Below, one piece after another: positions 10,333 through 22,850 of a stretch of DNA of 64,000 bases (positions are counted from its first letter, which is position 1; every line of letters begins with the position of its first letter). This DNA comes from Eutreptiella sp. 'Long Island Sound 2002'. Lineage: Eukaryota; Euglenozoa; Euglenophyceae; Eutreptiales; Eutreptiaceae. The DNA lies in NCBI GenBank assembly GCA_964036045.1, contig OZ038378.1, positions 186,905,128 through 186,969,127 of the forward strand. Direction: 5' to 3'. Position numbers and translations under genes: made by a program. The notes under the pieces are model-generated. The model was not told the origin of the DNA and ran no database searches. It saw only the letters and a list, made by a program, of their open reading frames with translations.

Positions 10333-13300
10333 GGATGTAGTCCATGAAGGGGGTATTAATCCGCGGCACGAACGAGGAGACGGGTTCCCAGGTGTCGTGG
10401 GACGGCCCATAGCCTCGCCAACGAACCTTGAACTCCAGGCCTCTGGGTGCCAAGGCGTTCGGACGCTGAGCCAGGATCTTCTCGACGGTATAGTTGTCCT
10501 GCCCAGCATAGTCGTCGTCCGAATCAGCCTCATGTGCGGCGTAGTCCAGGGACACATGTTGGCCACGGACGTCGGGTTCCCGCACGCGGAGTTGACTCTC
10601 GTGGCGCTCCCGGAACTGTCCGTGACCCACCTTGATGCGGTAGGTGTCCTCACCAATCCTGCGGACCACCTCTCCGGGTGTGAACCAGGTTTTGGTGCGG
10701 TTGGTGCCCATAGGGCGGGGTCTGATCACCCACACCGGGTCTCCCACCCTAAAATTCTGCGCTGTCGAGCTTGGGGCGGACTTCTGACGCTCAGCATGCT
10801 CCTTCTCGAGCTGCTGGCGGATGTCCCGCGCCGTTGCCTCTTGCCGCGCAAAGAATTCCTTGGCGTCCATGGCCATACGACCACCAGACAAGGGAAGTCC
10901 CCGACCCAGGGGGTCACTGCCGAACAGAATCTGGTGAGGGGACAAACCACCAGGAGTGGGGGTGTCATGTTGGGCCTTCAGAGCGGGCCACATCTCCTCA
11001 AACCAGTTCTGACGTGGATTGGTGATGTGAATCTTGCGCAGCTTCTCGAACAGCTGCCGTCCAGCCACTTCAGCCCGGCCATTGGACCGGCTGAGATAGG
11101 CGACGCTCTTGGCATGACGTATTCCCATGAGGGAACACATAGCCTTGAACCAGCCACCAGTAAACTGGGGCCCTCGGTCACTGCAAATGGTGCGGGGGAT
11201 GTCAAAGACGGTCAGCCAATGACGAATCATCATGACTGCCACTTCCTTGGCAAGCAACCCCTTTTTGCGTGCCGGAACGGCTACAACGTAGCCACTGTGG
11301 CGATCCACACAAAGGACCAAACAGTCAAAGGTCTCCTTGTCAATGTGCACTTCGGGCATGGAGAAGATGTCCATGGCCACGCCCTCCATGGGTTGGTCAG
11401 GAACCTGGGTCCATTCGGATTCCCCCTTGACGTTCCGGTTATCGGGATTGCAGGCCTGACAGACCGAGCAACCCTTCCTGACCTTCTTGATGGCGGTGTA
11501 GAGGTTGATCTGGCCGATCTCAAACCGGCGCTGCATGTCCAGGGCTTGCTTCTCGACCCCTGGGTGCAGCATGTGGTGGTGCCAAGCTTCACACAGCTCG
11601 AGTACCCGGGACTCCGGGACCAGCAGCTTACCATTCCGGTAAAGCTTGCCATCCTCTTCGGTCAGCCCCTTTGGCCACTTCTGCCCGTCATCAGGGTCGG
11701 TGACAGCCCTATACTCGGCCGCAAAGGCCTCCGACTTGGCGTAGTCGTCGGTCCAATCGTCCTGGAGGCAAGATTCAGGGAAGGGGTGCTTGTCGGACTC
11801 AGCTCCATCAGGGGCGAGTACTCTGACCGCTCTGCCCATCCTCGTTCCGAGGGGGGCATCCGCAGCCATGACGACAAAGCATTTAACACCCTCCTCCTCC
11901 ATCAGGCGCTCCATTTCAATGATCCTCTTGGCTTCAGCGGTCTCAGCCTCATCGCCCTGGGCAGAGACATCCGTCATGCCCTTGCTGGCAGGATAGGCCC
12001 ACCTACTGGGACAGTCCGCTACGGTGTTGTCCTTACCAGGAACATACACAACCGTGAGGTCGGACTTGGCCAAGGTCTCATGCCATCTTGCCCGTCGGGA
12101 GGCGGGACCAGAGGGGGTGTCCACGTGCTCCTTGTGCCACGACTGCAGACTCTGATGGTCGGTGCAGACGGGGACGGGATGGAGGGCTATGTACCCAGCC
12201 CATTTCCTGAGAGCCATGACGATGGCATACGGCTCATTTTCTCGGGGCGTCCATGTCCGTCTCTGGCCTTCCGCCAGGACTCGGCTCCAGAAAGCCACTG
12301 GCACGTGCCTCCCATCGTCAAGCACTTGCTCCAACACAGCGCCAACGGCGTAGTCGGAAGCATCAGTGCGCAGGACGAACCCTCGGTCAGGATCCACGAG
12401 GTGCAGACCCACTGCGGATAGCAGCGCCTGCTTCATCCCCTCAAAGGCACGGTCGGACTCAGCAGTCCAGACCAGAGCCTTCTTGGACCCTTTCTTGGTC
12501 TCCTCTCGGTTGCCCTTGAGCATGGTCGTCATGGGGGCTGCATACTCGGCATACATCTTGATATACCCCGAGTAATAATTGCAGAACCCCAAGTACGCAC
12601 GCAGCTCAGAGACCGTTTTGGGCTTTTCCCAGTGCTCAATCGCAGCCACCTTGCCAGGTATGGGCTTTCGCTGCCCGTTCCCAACTACGTGGCCAGCGAA
12701 GACCACCTCGCTTACCGCAATGGTGGCCTTGTCACTGCTGCCAGTGAGTTTGTGCCGAACCAGAAGGTCCAGCACTCGAGTGACGTCCCTCTCATGTGCC
12801 TCCAGGAGCTCCTCGTAGCTCATACTGGGGTCCCCGCACGCGATGATCACGTTGTCCACGAAGGGGTCCGCACAGTCACGCACCGGCTCAAGCAGGTTTT
12901 CGAGCATCCGCTGAAAAGCCGCATTGCCGTTGGTAACGCCCATGGGCATCACCTTCCACTGGAGAGGTCCAAGTGGGGTGCTCATGGCTGTGCAGGCACG
13001 GGACTCATCGGCGAGAGGCATCTGATGATAACCATGTTTCAGGTCAATCACCGTGAAGATCCTCCGCCGGTGTTGTTTTTGCAGCATGTCCTCAATGAGG
13101 GGCAGCGTATAGCTGTGGTGCTGCGTTTGGGCGTTTAGGCCGCGGTAGTCGACAACGAGCCGCCACTCTCCGGCCACCTTCTTGGGGACGACGAAGCACG
13201 GAGAGGCCCACTCGGAGTGGCACGGCTCGAGCCAGCCTCTCTCGATGAAGTCACGGAGGATCTTCTCCATGGCCTCCTTCCTCTCGCCCCTCAGGGCAAA

Positions 13301-13411
13301 CTCCCGGTGTCGATACACACGGGGGTCCTGCTTCAGTCGTATCTTGGCCTCGCCATACGGTCCACGCACCGTTGGGGGAAACACAGGTTTTCCGCTGAAG
13401 AAGGTATCACC
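10333..13411 (-). pseudogene. pol: Element B pol, RT-RNase H-integrase-chromodomain part
   Basis: An open frame from 13384 (no ATG; in frame with the part upstream of the TAA at 13412-13414) carries VDYRGLNAQ, VIDLKHGYHQMPL, RNase H (LRTDASDYAVGAVLEQ, TDHQSLQSW, DNTVADCPSRWAY), integrase (AWHHHMLHPG..CSVCQAC, MDIFSMPE, SDRGPQFTG, NGRAEVAGR) and a chromodomain (YTVEKILAQRP, VRWRGYGPSHDTWEP). The RT box that should read Y-V/I-D-D is FVDN, so the second catalytic Asp is lost. The chromodomain stops at FMDYIR, exactly where the 5' LTR of element A begins. Residues read past that point are LTR sequence. Confidence 0.88.
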
Positions 13412-15237
13412 TTACTTCTGCTTCAGCCTGGCCCTCATTGCTTGGATCTTGGGGCAATCATCGGACTCCGCCTTGGCTTTTCCGGGCACCTGGACCACGG
13501 AGCTTACTTGAGGGGTACCGACCCCGCTCGGTTTCGGCTCAGGTGGTCTTCCCAGGTGGCCCAAAGGGCCATCTCTGGTCTTGCCTCGGAATATGTCGCC
13601 GTAGGTGGGTGGGTTTCCGCCGATTGGCTCGTCCTGGCTGGACATGTGGTCCAGCACCCTCTTCAGGAAAGTATTCTTGTCATAGGAACCAGAGACGATC
13701 GAGTCCACTTCCCACCAGGCTTTGGCCTGGCCCTTGCCCTCACGCTGGCTTCCCCAGTCGTGAAGGGCTGATCCATATACCCCTGAACCAGATCCAACTC
13801 CTCTTCAGTGAGGGGGTCTTCCGATTCTCCGATGTCAACAGGGGAAACCGCAAAGCATTGCCGCCATGGCTCCGCTACGATGCGGTTGACACACACGACG
13901 TCCGTGGTGTCGGCCTGATCAAGGCCCCCATCCACATAGTGGAATTCGGTTGGCCATCTCTGGGGTGGCATGGGCTGTCCCTTAGCGTCCTGATAGACAC
14001 TCTCTCCAGCCGGTAGGACGACCTTGTTTAAGGTCATGTTGGTCAATGAGACCGACCAATGTCGGGTACCTTCCTCCTCGGTGCATCCCATAGGAACAAC
14101 CAGCACTGCCTTGGAGCGGTCCTTGCGAATCTTCGCTACCGCCCTTGGAATGTCCCATCGGGGGCAATGGATCCACATCAAGCCCTGATGCGGACCCCAG
14201 TGCTTTTTCCACGCGGAGTCCTGGGCGCTCCAGTACTTCTCACAAACCCTAAGATGGGCGGAGGTTCCTGAAGAGAACGCATCCAGGGCCAGATCCGAAG
14301 CTCCCAGGTCCGCAACCACTCGGTTCTTAACTTCCGGCATTACGCCGTACTCCTGGTTTGCTGGCCCAGTTGGCTCAGTGCCCAGCGCGCCTACTTCGAG
14401 CTGATAGCGTTCTGGGTGGATCCATTTGCATTCCACATGGTGCTCAGGTGACGAAAGCCACGAGAGCTGGTCGTCCTGGTACAGGGTCATTGAGGCCTGG
14501 GCCGGGAGAACGCCGGAATCCGTCTCCATCATGAAGTCGTACCCAACGATCATGTCCCAGTCCATCTCGGCCTCGTAGAAGCGACCTTGCAGGAGGATTT
14601 CCTTGCCGAGGTCTGGGCGGCCCAGCTCACGGTGGTTCACGAACTGCAGCCCAATGGCCGCTTCCTTCGTGCCTCCCACCATGTACTGGCCATTCGCCAC
14701 CTTCAGCCTGACAGGTTTCCGACTGTCGGCCAAACACTCTGGCGGAAGTAGGCCAGCCTTGACCAAGCTGACCTGAGGTCCCGTGTCGACCAACACGTCG
14801 AAGACCTTCTCCACTTCCCCACATAAGGCTCGGACCTTAAGGTGCAACTGCCGCTGACGCCCAACGCGGCGCACGGCGTGCAAGCTCAGGATCTCAGGCC
14901 GTTCCAGAAGATCAACAAGCAACTGGTGCAGGTCGTGGACAATGGGCTCAGGCTGCCCATCTGCAGCATCCAGCTGCGGTCCGGGTGATCCTCCGATACT
15001 CTCAGATAGATCTTGAAGCACATCGAATACATTCTTGGTCGCGAAGGATGGAGGGGTGCAAGAGTTTGTGCCTTCACTTGCCCTCACCCCGCCACCGCGA
15101 CTGTCGGGTGCCGGACCGGGCCTTCCACCCGCGGCAATCCCTTTGTGCTTACCGACTCCCGACTGGGATGGTGTGGCGCTTCCCACGACACCATCCTGCG
15201 ACCGCCCTAGCTGGGGCCCTTGGCTGCAGGGGCTCCG
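13412..15237 (-). pseudogene. pol: Element B pol N-terminal part: protease and methyltransferase-like remnant
   Basis: After the UAG at 15238 the same frame stays open to 13663. It holds a retropepsin-like VLVDTGPQVSLV, then MIVGYDFM, then LDAFSSGTS and VLVVPMG, which parallel the DAM-like segment of element A. The NPPF motif position reads HCPRW, so this domain has lost its core residues. Near 13.69 kb the frame moves by -1 into an ORF (13708-13412) ending in TAA; after that TAA the same frame continues into the RT part. No AUG precedes the protease, as in element A. Confidence 0.8.
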
Positions 15238-15240
15238 CTA
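15238..15240 (-). promoter_or_regulatory. gag-pol UAG, element B
   Basis: On the minus strand gag ends GCC CCC TAG CGG AGC. The frame remains open through the stop into the protease. The arrangement equals that of element A (UAG, then S-GG AGC). CGG after a stop is a known readthrough-favouring triplet in several RNA viruses. Confidence 0.6.
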
Positions 15241-18110
15241 GGGGGCGTCGGTTGTGGAAGTAGGGGTATTCTCCTCCGCATCAACCTCGTTGACACCCTT
15301 CTTCTTTCCCCTATTCCTGGTCTTCTTGTCCTTGTCCTTGTTCTGGTCGCTCTCTTTGTTCTCCTTGTTCTTGTTGTCCGACCTGGGGACCCAGTTCCTC
15401 TTGATCTCCTGGATCTCCTTGGCCAACTCGGTCCCCACCGACATCAGCTTGGAGAGCTCGTCCTTGTTGACCTCCACTTTGGCCTCCCGGATACGCGCGG
15501 GTGCACGCTTCTTCGACCCGTGCGCCTTCTTGTAGGCCTCCGTGTCGGCCTGGTGGATGGGGCATGTTCGGTGTTCATGGTTGAAGCCTTTCTTCCTCCC
15601 ATAACACACGAAACAGCCCTGCGGGTGAGCTCGTATGAACTCCCCAAAGGACAGCGGAGGGTCGCCTATGCGGCTGGGGTCCCTCTTCTCCTTCTTCTTC
15701 CAACCCGGCTGCAGGGGCTTCCAGTTTCCCCAGTTGCTCCCCGCGTTCAGGTTGTGGGCCACAAAGGCACAAACGGCCATCTCGGCGGGCTCATCGTCGT
15801 CGTCATCGTCGATGAGAGCCTCATCGCCATCGGCTCCCGCTGGGTGCATGGCAGCTTCCCCGCCAGGCCCCTCGCCAACGTAGTTGACGTCGCGGTCGCC
15901 GGGCCTCAACCCGCGGGTGTGGTGGAGGTTCCGGTACTCCTTGAGTACTTCCTCTCCAACCCACTCCAGGATCGCGTCGCAGCTCATCCACGCCGGGATG
16001 GCCTGCAGACGGATGGTCTGGCCGCTCACGTCACACTCGTCAAGGCGCCACATCGCGGTCTTCTCGCGATCGCCCGAGACGGTGATGAGCAGAGCGTTCC
16101 GCAGGGAGTGCCGTTAGACATCCCTGGCCACGTTCTTCCTCGTCCAAGCCACCACGTTCGTATGATACTCTTTGGGGAGCATCATCTTGACCGTGTGGTT
16201 GGACTTGGCCCTCTTGGCTTCCTCCTTGGTGACCCTCTTGATACATGCTTCCGGCAGCATGGAGAGTAGGCGAGCCTGCTCGTCACCCTCGTTCCAGTCC
16301 TCCACGTTACGGCGGAAGAGGGTGTATTGCCCTCGGAAGTCTCGCCAGTCCCGTAGGCGGATCTCCCGTCCATCATGCTGAAGCTTGATGGACTTCCACC
16401 CTTTGGCAGCCACCTGCGGAGCGTCCACCTGCTCCTGCTCGTTGAGCCACTTCTTGGCTTCCTTGAGGGTCTTGATTTTCCCCTCCTTGGACGCCACAAA
16501 GTATAGCTCTTGGAGCACTTCCGGCAGGCGGTACCTGAACCGTCTGAAGACATATTTCTCCGCATCTGCGGGATCCGTGTCCTCAGTGACGGTCACCCCC
16601 CAATCGTCCAGCTTCTGCAAGAAGCGGTCGAGGTTGAGGGGGTTGCAATTGTACATGGGGGGCTTGATGTCCTTCAGGTCTTCCCACACGGCGGCATCCG
16701 CGGCCTTAGAGACCATGAACGCTGGCCGCGAGGCCGACCGAGGTTCCCATCGGCCTCTCCCACGGACTCCCACGGCTGCCACTTCCATCTCCTCCCCGGT
16801 ATCCCTGTGGCTACGCCGCGGTTCCTCCATGTACGCTGAACCTAGATGTTCACGCCGTACTCCTTCCATGTATGCCTCCTCATCACGGCGCCGGCGGCTG
16901 CGTTCAGCGGCTTCCCGTCGTACACCACGCGGCGGGGAAATGTAGAACTCCTCCAGGTCCAGGTCCGGGTCCTCACCTCCGCCGACATCCCACTCCACGT
17001 CTCCTCTGGGGACCTCATCCCTGAGTCCACCATAACGTCCACCAGCCATTGGGATTGGCTCCGGGGCTGGTGCGGGGGGTCGGGGGCGTACCGGTGTCCG
17101 CGGTGGAGCACGGCGGTTGTGGTACTCCGCGCTGAGCCACTCATCACGCCAACCCTCACTGTCACTGCCAGGCGGCACGCGCTCGTTGCGGCGTCCTGCG
17201 CTTTGGTGAGAGGGGGCGCTGAGATAGGGGTCACTGGCGCTGGGGCGACTCCTGGGGGCTCTGCCGGGGGCGAGGGGTCTGCCTGGACCTGGTCCGGGTC
17301 CCCAGCTGTCGTCCGACGAGCCAGACTCCAGGGGTGGGTGGTCGCTGCCGACGCTCCCACGGCCTTCCAGCACGTCCAACCTCTGCTGCAGGCTGCTGAT
17401 GACCCTGTTCAGCTGCCTTGTCTCGCCCTTGGCGATGTCCAGTTGCTTCTGGGTGGCGGTGGCGACCTTGGCGCTCTTGACCATCTCGATCTTGGCGATG
17501 TCCAGCTCCTTCTGTGCGCGCGCGGCGACACTTGCGATGCGAGTCATCTCGCCCTTGCCCATGTCTACCTCGCGCTCGAGGGACTGGACCCTCCTGCGGA
17601 GGTGGACGATCCACCGCCAGGTGGAATCCGGGTCGCCGTTCCATGGTGGGTCGTCGGGGTCCCCAGGGGGTCTTCCAGGAGGGCCTCCGCTGGGTCCGCC
17701 CGGTCCAGGGGGTCCTCCTCCGCCCGGTTGTCCGCCTCCAGGGGGTCCACTTGGTGGGCGTCCTCCAGGGGGTCCTGATGGTCCTCCGCCAGGGGGTCTG
17801 GGCGGGTCCCCGCCGGGTCGCCTCGGTGGGTCCGAGGATGGGGGCTTCTTTCTGAGGTCGAAGTCCATGTCATCATGCTCGTCCATGTCGCCCCACCTGG
17901 GCGTCTCGGTCCCGCACGCGGAAGACTCCGAGCTCCGGTAGGGAGGAGGGAGATCCTCACTCTCAGCCTCCGGCTCCATGGGGACGTCTCCGCCTCCTCC
18001 GCCAGCCACTCCTCGGCGATGTCGGCGGCCTCGTTCATCCCCGTCGCTGGCGGTGAAGAAGGGGTCGGAGTCGTGGGGGTGACCTCCCGCAGGCCCCCTT
18101 ACCCTTCCTC
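15238..18110 (-). pseudogene. gag: Element B gag, capsid and nucleocapsid part
   Basis: A Pro/Gly/Asp-rich stretch with repeated PPGGxP is followed by a helical heptad-like segment (LEREVDMGKGEMTRIASV) and a capsid-like domain (AAVWEDLKDIKPPMYNCNPL, WRDFRGQYTLFRRNV). A TAA at 16114-16116 interrupts it, but the same frame continues (RHSLRNALLITVSGDREK) into a downstream part with CFVCYGRKKGFNHEHRTC. That is a C-X2-C-X8-H-X4-C knuckle, wider than the usual CCHC. A Lys/Asp-rich tail ends in TAG at 15238. The TAA makes the gene non-functional unless read through. Confidence 0.75.
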
Positions 18111-18817
18111 CGTCGGTGGGCGGTTGGGCCACTGCTCCCACTGCTGCCCGTGTCGACCTCCTCCGGATCCAGCGCCATCTTGGAGGAGGCGTCCCCTTCG
18201 AAGACCCTTCGAAGGGTCTCCACTCGGGATCCTCCCGGGGGAGTCTCGCGGCGGAGTTTGGCCTCAGCCTCCTCCATTGCGGCGGCTGTGGCTGCGGCAG
18301 CTCGCCTTTCGGCCTCCTCCCGGGCACGAGCCGCCTTGGCTTCCCGGGCCTGCTGCAGCCGAGCCTTCTCCGCTTCCAACGCCGCCAACTCCGCCTCCGT
18401 CTTGGCCCTCTCCTCAGCGACCTTCCGTCGCGCGGCCTCGATGACGTCCTTCTTGGCGGCGTCCGCCTGGGCCTTGGCCGTTGCTTCGGCGTGGGCCCTT
18501 TCTTGCGCCTCCTTCTTTGCCCCCTCTTGGGCAAGCGCCTCTTCCAGCGCCTTCACCTCGGCCTCCTTGCAGGCAATGGCCTCCTGCGTCAGGCGGGCTT
18601 CCTGGGCGGCTGCCGCCACCGCACCCTTGACCTGGGCGGTCGCTGCTTCATGGGCGGTTGCGGCTGTGAGTCCGGCCGCAATGGCCGCCACGGCTGAGGC
18701 GTGGATGGCCATGCCATGCTCCAAATTTGCAGCCTCCTGCTGGGCGATGCCGAAGGCGCCCTCCATGGCAGCGTTCTGCTGCGTGGCCCGTTGCCGGTGG
18801 CCCACAGGCGCGCTCAC
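18035..18817 (-). pseudogene. gag: Element B gag, Ala-rich coiled-coil part
   Basis: The frame from 18817 encodes a long Ala/Glu/Lys-rich helix with heptad character (EVKALEEALAQEGAKKEAQE, AAMEEAEAKLRRE). Composition is far more protein-like than the overlapping Arg/Pro-rich frame that is open at the same place. It leads to DPEEVDTGSSGSSGP and then must move by one base near 18.09 kb, at a G-run, to join the next gag part. This is a coiled-coil oligomerisation segment by appearance only. Confidence 0.6.
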
Positions 18818-18829
18818 AGGCGCGCGCCA

Positions 18830-19514
18830 CGTCCCTTTGGTCGGGAGCGACGCTGCTGCTGGAGCTGGCCTGGTCGGCCGGCATCCTCCCGCGGTGGGCC
18901 GACTCCACGTCGCTGCTGGGGCCTGACTTCCTCAGGTGCAGCTGACGGGGCTTGGCCTTGGCCTGCTTGGCGACTTGGAGGAAGTCGCCAAGGGTGGTGT
19001 GGCCAGGGTGGTGACCACCACTGGCCCGTTGGGGGCTGCGGGCTGGGGTTCCGCCCTTGGCGCCTTGGGCGGCTTCGGCGGCCAGGGACTCCTGGTACTC
19101 CCGCCACTTCCGGTCTCGCTTCCCGTCCCCGGCGGGCCGCTTCTCCTTCCCCGGAAACGCGCTGCTGCTGCTGCCCTGCAGCGTGCGCTCGCTCCCCGGG
19201 TACTCGTTCGGCTTCTCGTCCTCCTCAATCCCGTCGGGGCGCAGCCCTTCGCCGGGCCTGTCTGGCCGCGTCCAAACCCTCCAGCGCCTCTGGCGGAAGC
19301 GGAAGGCAAACCCTTCCACCCGCAGCCAGTCTTCGGCCGCCTGCAGGCGGTCGGGGCCCATGTCCTCGCGGAGCTCAAAGCTCCCGGGCATGCCGCCTTC
19401 GCACTGGGGATGGCTGTGGCGATAGTGCTGGTCCCACACCAATCCACGCAGTAGGCGCACCGCATGGGGGTGGGGCCACGGCCACGTCTTGCCCGCTTCT
19501 TGCCAGTTTACCAT
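18830..19514 (-). pseudogene. gag: Element B gag, N-terminal part
   Basis: An ATG at 19514 opens a frame with a compact-looking domain (VNWQEAGKTWPWPHPHAV, LRGLVWDQHYRHSHPQ, ERQ-rich basic segments) and then a low-complexity linker. It joins the coiled-coil frame near 18.83 kb by a one-base shift. It may be the true N terminus of element B gag; no family was recognised. Confidence 0.5.
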
Positions 19515-19980
19515 GGCAGCGGGGGGCGTACTTGGTCTTGAGGTCCTTGGTGGGCTCTCGTTCCGCTCAACGGACTGGTCCTGGTGGTGGTTGTTGAAGC
19601 GGTTGACGTAGCACTGGACTGGGAGTGCGGCCGGTGCTGGTCGGCCGGTGGTTGTGGAGGTGGTTGCTGTAGCTGGGCGTTCGGCCTTGCTGGTCGGCCG
19701 AAGGAACTCGTTGATGTCGGAGTTCCGGTCCCTGCACTTCCTTCACGGACTCGGCGCTGCTGCCGGGCGGCGCTGCGAGCCGCTGCGCTGCGCTGCGAGC
19801 TGCAAGCTGCGAGCTGCTGCGCTGCGCTGCTCGGGGTTCGGGTGGCACCGGGTGGCACGCGGGGGATGGGTAACCCCGCGGCGGTGAAACGCTGTTGACG
19901 CGTTCCCGGTGGGGGGGCCTGGCCACGGGACGCTGCGGTGACACGCACAAGCAAGCAGGCAGGCAAAGCACTGCGCTCAC
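19515..19980. other. GC-rich region upstream of element B gag
   Basis: Contains a short-period GCTGCG/GCTGCGAGC-rich tract near 19755-19835 and no convincing ORF. It may be the leader or 5' LTR of element B, but without the partner LTR this cannot be tested here. Confidence 0.4.
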
Positions 19981-22850
19981 AGGGGCATCATTACGCTCGT
20001 GTCATGTGACAAAGCGTTTCAGGATCCTTGCCACTCTGCAACGAGGGAACAAAAGTATGTACAGCAACACATCAAGATATGTACACATGGGGTTAAGACT
20101 GGACTGGGGTAAGGGCATCGGAGGACAATAGACACTTAGTCCCAACTCGTATCCCAATCCCAGGTCCCACCCTCTGAGTGGCTGGTAGGGGCGGGGGCTC
20201 AAACACAACCCATGCCCTGCTCAGTCCGGACCCTGAAACCCTGCCAGTAGGGGACGTGTCCCGCCCAGCCACAGCCGAGTTCCTGAGAACCAAGGTGCTC
20301 CAAGGCCAACCAACATTGACTCCCTATGCTCCCCAACAGACAGGTCCCAACTCCCCTCTGAGCGAGAGAGATGGCCCCGCCAATATCCCCTAGGAGTTGG
20401 TAGCTGAAAATGGGCTGTTTCAGCCCAAACTGATATTAGTTCAAAAATCTCCGAAATTGACCCCTCGTCCGGACCCACCAGAGGTAGGGACGAGGCAACT
20501 GACTCTACGCCTTTGGAGTATGAACTTTCTTGGAGCCCTCACCCAACCTGGTTCGCTCTGAGGTTCCGGCATCAGGGCACCACGGGTTCGTCAAGTGGGG
20601 TCATGATGCCAAAATCACCAAAATCGGCATCATCCTCACGCGTGGCTCGCCGAGCCAGGACAAGGCCAATGACTCACAGGATAGGAGGCAGGACCTAGGA
20701 CCCCTATCTGAGTGCACAACTTGGTATTAGGTGCAGGCACTCAATGGGCAAAGAGATATGGGGCCGCCAATTGACCACACAGCTGGGTGAAATTGAGGTC
20801 CCAAAAGGGGGTCATTTCGGCTGCTCGAAATGAGCCAAAATTCGGGGGTGCTTCCAATAGTATATCTCCACGCCGGCTTGGAGATCGGATCCGCCATTCC
20901 AAACGCGATCCACTGGGAGTGCAACGGAGACTCCCATGTCCTTGGGACCCAAAGACCCACATGCCACCTGGCGTGGTGACAATCCCAATGGGGTCCACAA
21001 ATGCCAAAATGGCGAAATCGTCCAGACTCACTTTGGGCTAGCACCTTGACAAAGGTTGCTCCGCCTCGCCCACGTGGTGTGCGAGCCATGGGGACCAATG
21101 TCCATATCACCCATGTCATATAAGGTCCATTGGTCCATGCGTCTGGCGTGCACGAGGGGGCTGAACATGGTGCACGGCGGGCAGAAAATGTGGAAAATTG
21201 CTCAAAATGGCCGAAAATGCGCAGACTCATGGTTGGCTCAAATGAGGCACATGCCCGACTTGGACCGGAGTGTGCCATAGGATTGGTATCAAGTCATATG
21301 CGTCCAACATATCTTTTGGGCGTCGCCCAACCCCTCCAGTTTTGGGAATGGCAGGGTCGCCAAGTGAGCCCATGATTTGGGATAGTCCCAAATCGCCAAC
21401 ATGGCGGCCACGGTATCCCAAGGCCAAGGGGAGTTATTCGCCGGGTCCAAGATATGTTGGGCACCGAAGTATGTACCCTCATAACATAGTTGGGTCATGA
21501 TGTCAATTGGGCGCAACGTTGAGATACACGGTCACCACTTGACATCATGACAGGCAAAAAACAGCAAAATTGGCGAAAAGACACACAAAAGTGCCTTGAA
21601 AGCTACACAAATATATTATAATATCTTCGGCTTGGATTGAGTTATCGACCAATCCTCTTAAACACAATGACTTGACACCAATGACCTTCGATTCCACATA
21701 TGTGCTCCACTTGGGGCGCTTTGGAAGGTCGCGCGCGCTGCCTCCCAAGTGGGCACATGCAAAAATGGAATATTGCAAGAAACACACCTTGCTCGCAACG
21801 CATCGCTTCGGGAGCGCTCCACAAGCGTCCCTTCACCAAGGATAGGCTTGCGAGTGTTGGTTGGGAGTACAATGAAGGGCCTCGTGCGATATGGGGTCCA
21901 TTGGCGGGTTAGTCTCGGAATGGTGCACCCGCCAAAAGGGCACGCGATATGACACCAAATATGGCATACAACCCTACCCACGCCTTCTACACCCAACCTA
22001 GTGGCCTAGAATCAAAGTATGCCTATATTCTAATGTAACTTTGGTCCCTTAACACGCATGCAAGTGCTTTGGTCAAAAATCGACCTCCTTTCGAAAAGCC
22101 GAATTTTAGCATGCACGCAAAATATATTGCCAATATATATATGGAGATCATATATGCACTATCCGGGGAAGACAAGTGATATGCCCCGGATGTAGAGGCA
22201 AGCAAAGAGGGAGGAAACACCAACTCAACACACTTCTACACGTACTAGGACGCCAAGTAAGTGAAGAAGCGCACTTCTTGGACGACACTCAAAATAAAAA
22301 ACCCTTTGGGCCTATGGAGTTGGGATCCCTTGGCCTCATCCTATGACTATGGGGGGCAAAACCTCATACACAGTGCCTATGAGGCACGTTAGTTCGTCCT
22401 TGGGCGCTTGAACGCTCGTAACCCTTGTTATTCCACTTTCGGGTTCAAAGCGCCTTCGGCTGCCCAGATTTTCTGGGAAAAATCTGGGACGCGATCCGTT
22501 ATATCAAGGAAAAAATTGCGGATCGGTCGAAGACTGTTTCAGTCTTAACTCCAAGAAAGATCGTTCTACAGAATTATCTAATGCAGTCCACGGAACAGGC
22601 GACGACACGCGGCGCGACTGCGGCGATTTCACGACAATTGGAAATCGCGGTAGAAATCGGGTATTTCGCCGATTTCTAACCTCAAATTGACCAAGACAGT
22701 AAAATTATGGTAATTCCACATCGACTTAATGGTTAGAAATCGGATTCCAGATTTCGCGGGTTAGAGAACAGGGATATCCCGCTGACAGCCGGTGTCAACG
22801 GCTTCTGCACGGGTGTGACGGCTCACAGGCCTCCGGGCCATGGGCCATAG
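19981..22850. other. Non-coding unique-looking DNA
   Basis: About 2.9 kb of lower-GC sequence. Short ORFs on both strands lack motifs and overlap one another. Words such as CCAAAAT and GGGGTC recur loosely, suggesting very old repeats. The only clear structure is a 13-bp inverted repeat at 22669-22681 and 22731-22743. Confidence 0.5.
22669..22743. repeat. Inverted repeat (13-bp arms)
   Basis: CCGATTTCTAACC at 22669-22681 is the exact reverse complement of 22731-22743, with a 49-base spacer. It could form a hairpin or be a transposon-end relic. Confidence 0.6.

Larger units (their letters stand above)
10332..19514 (-). mobile_element. Ty3/gypsy retrotransposon B, decayed and interrupted by A
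   Basis: On the minus strand, gag-type coiled-coil and Pro-rich sequence is followed by protease, methyltransferase-like remnant, RT, RNase H, integrase and chromodomain. The coding is broken by TAA at 16114 and 13412, by frame changes near 18.83, 18.09 and 13.69 kb, and by a mutated RT active site, so it is dead. Its 3' end was separated by insertion of element A at 10331/10332; the rest should lie left of the window. The 5' LTR could not be delimited because its partner is missing; it should lie upstream of 19.5 kb. Confidence 0.88.

Noticed and set aside
10397-12421. 674-codon open frame on the plus strand opposite element B pol
   Set aside because: Antisense shadow of clear RT-RNase H-integrase coding; no motif and typical mirror composition.
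13388-13414. A tiny intron (GTAAG to TTCAG) spanning the TAA in element B pol
   Set aside because: Only about 22 bases, and the frame is continuous without splicing except for the stop; nonsense mutation is simpler.
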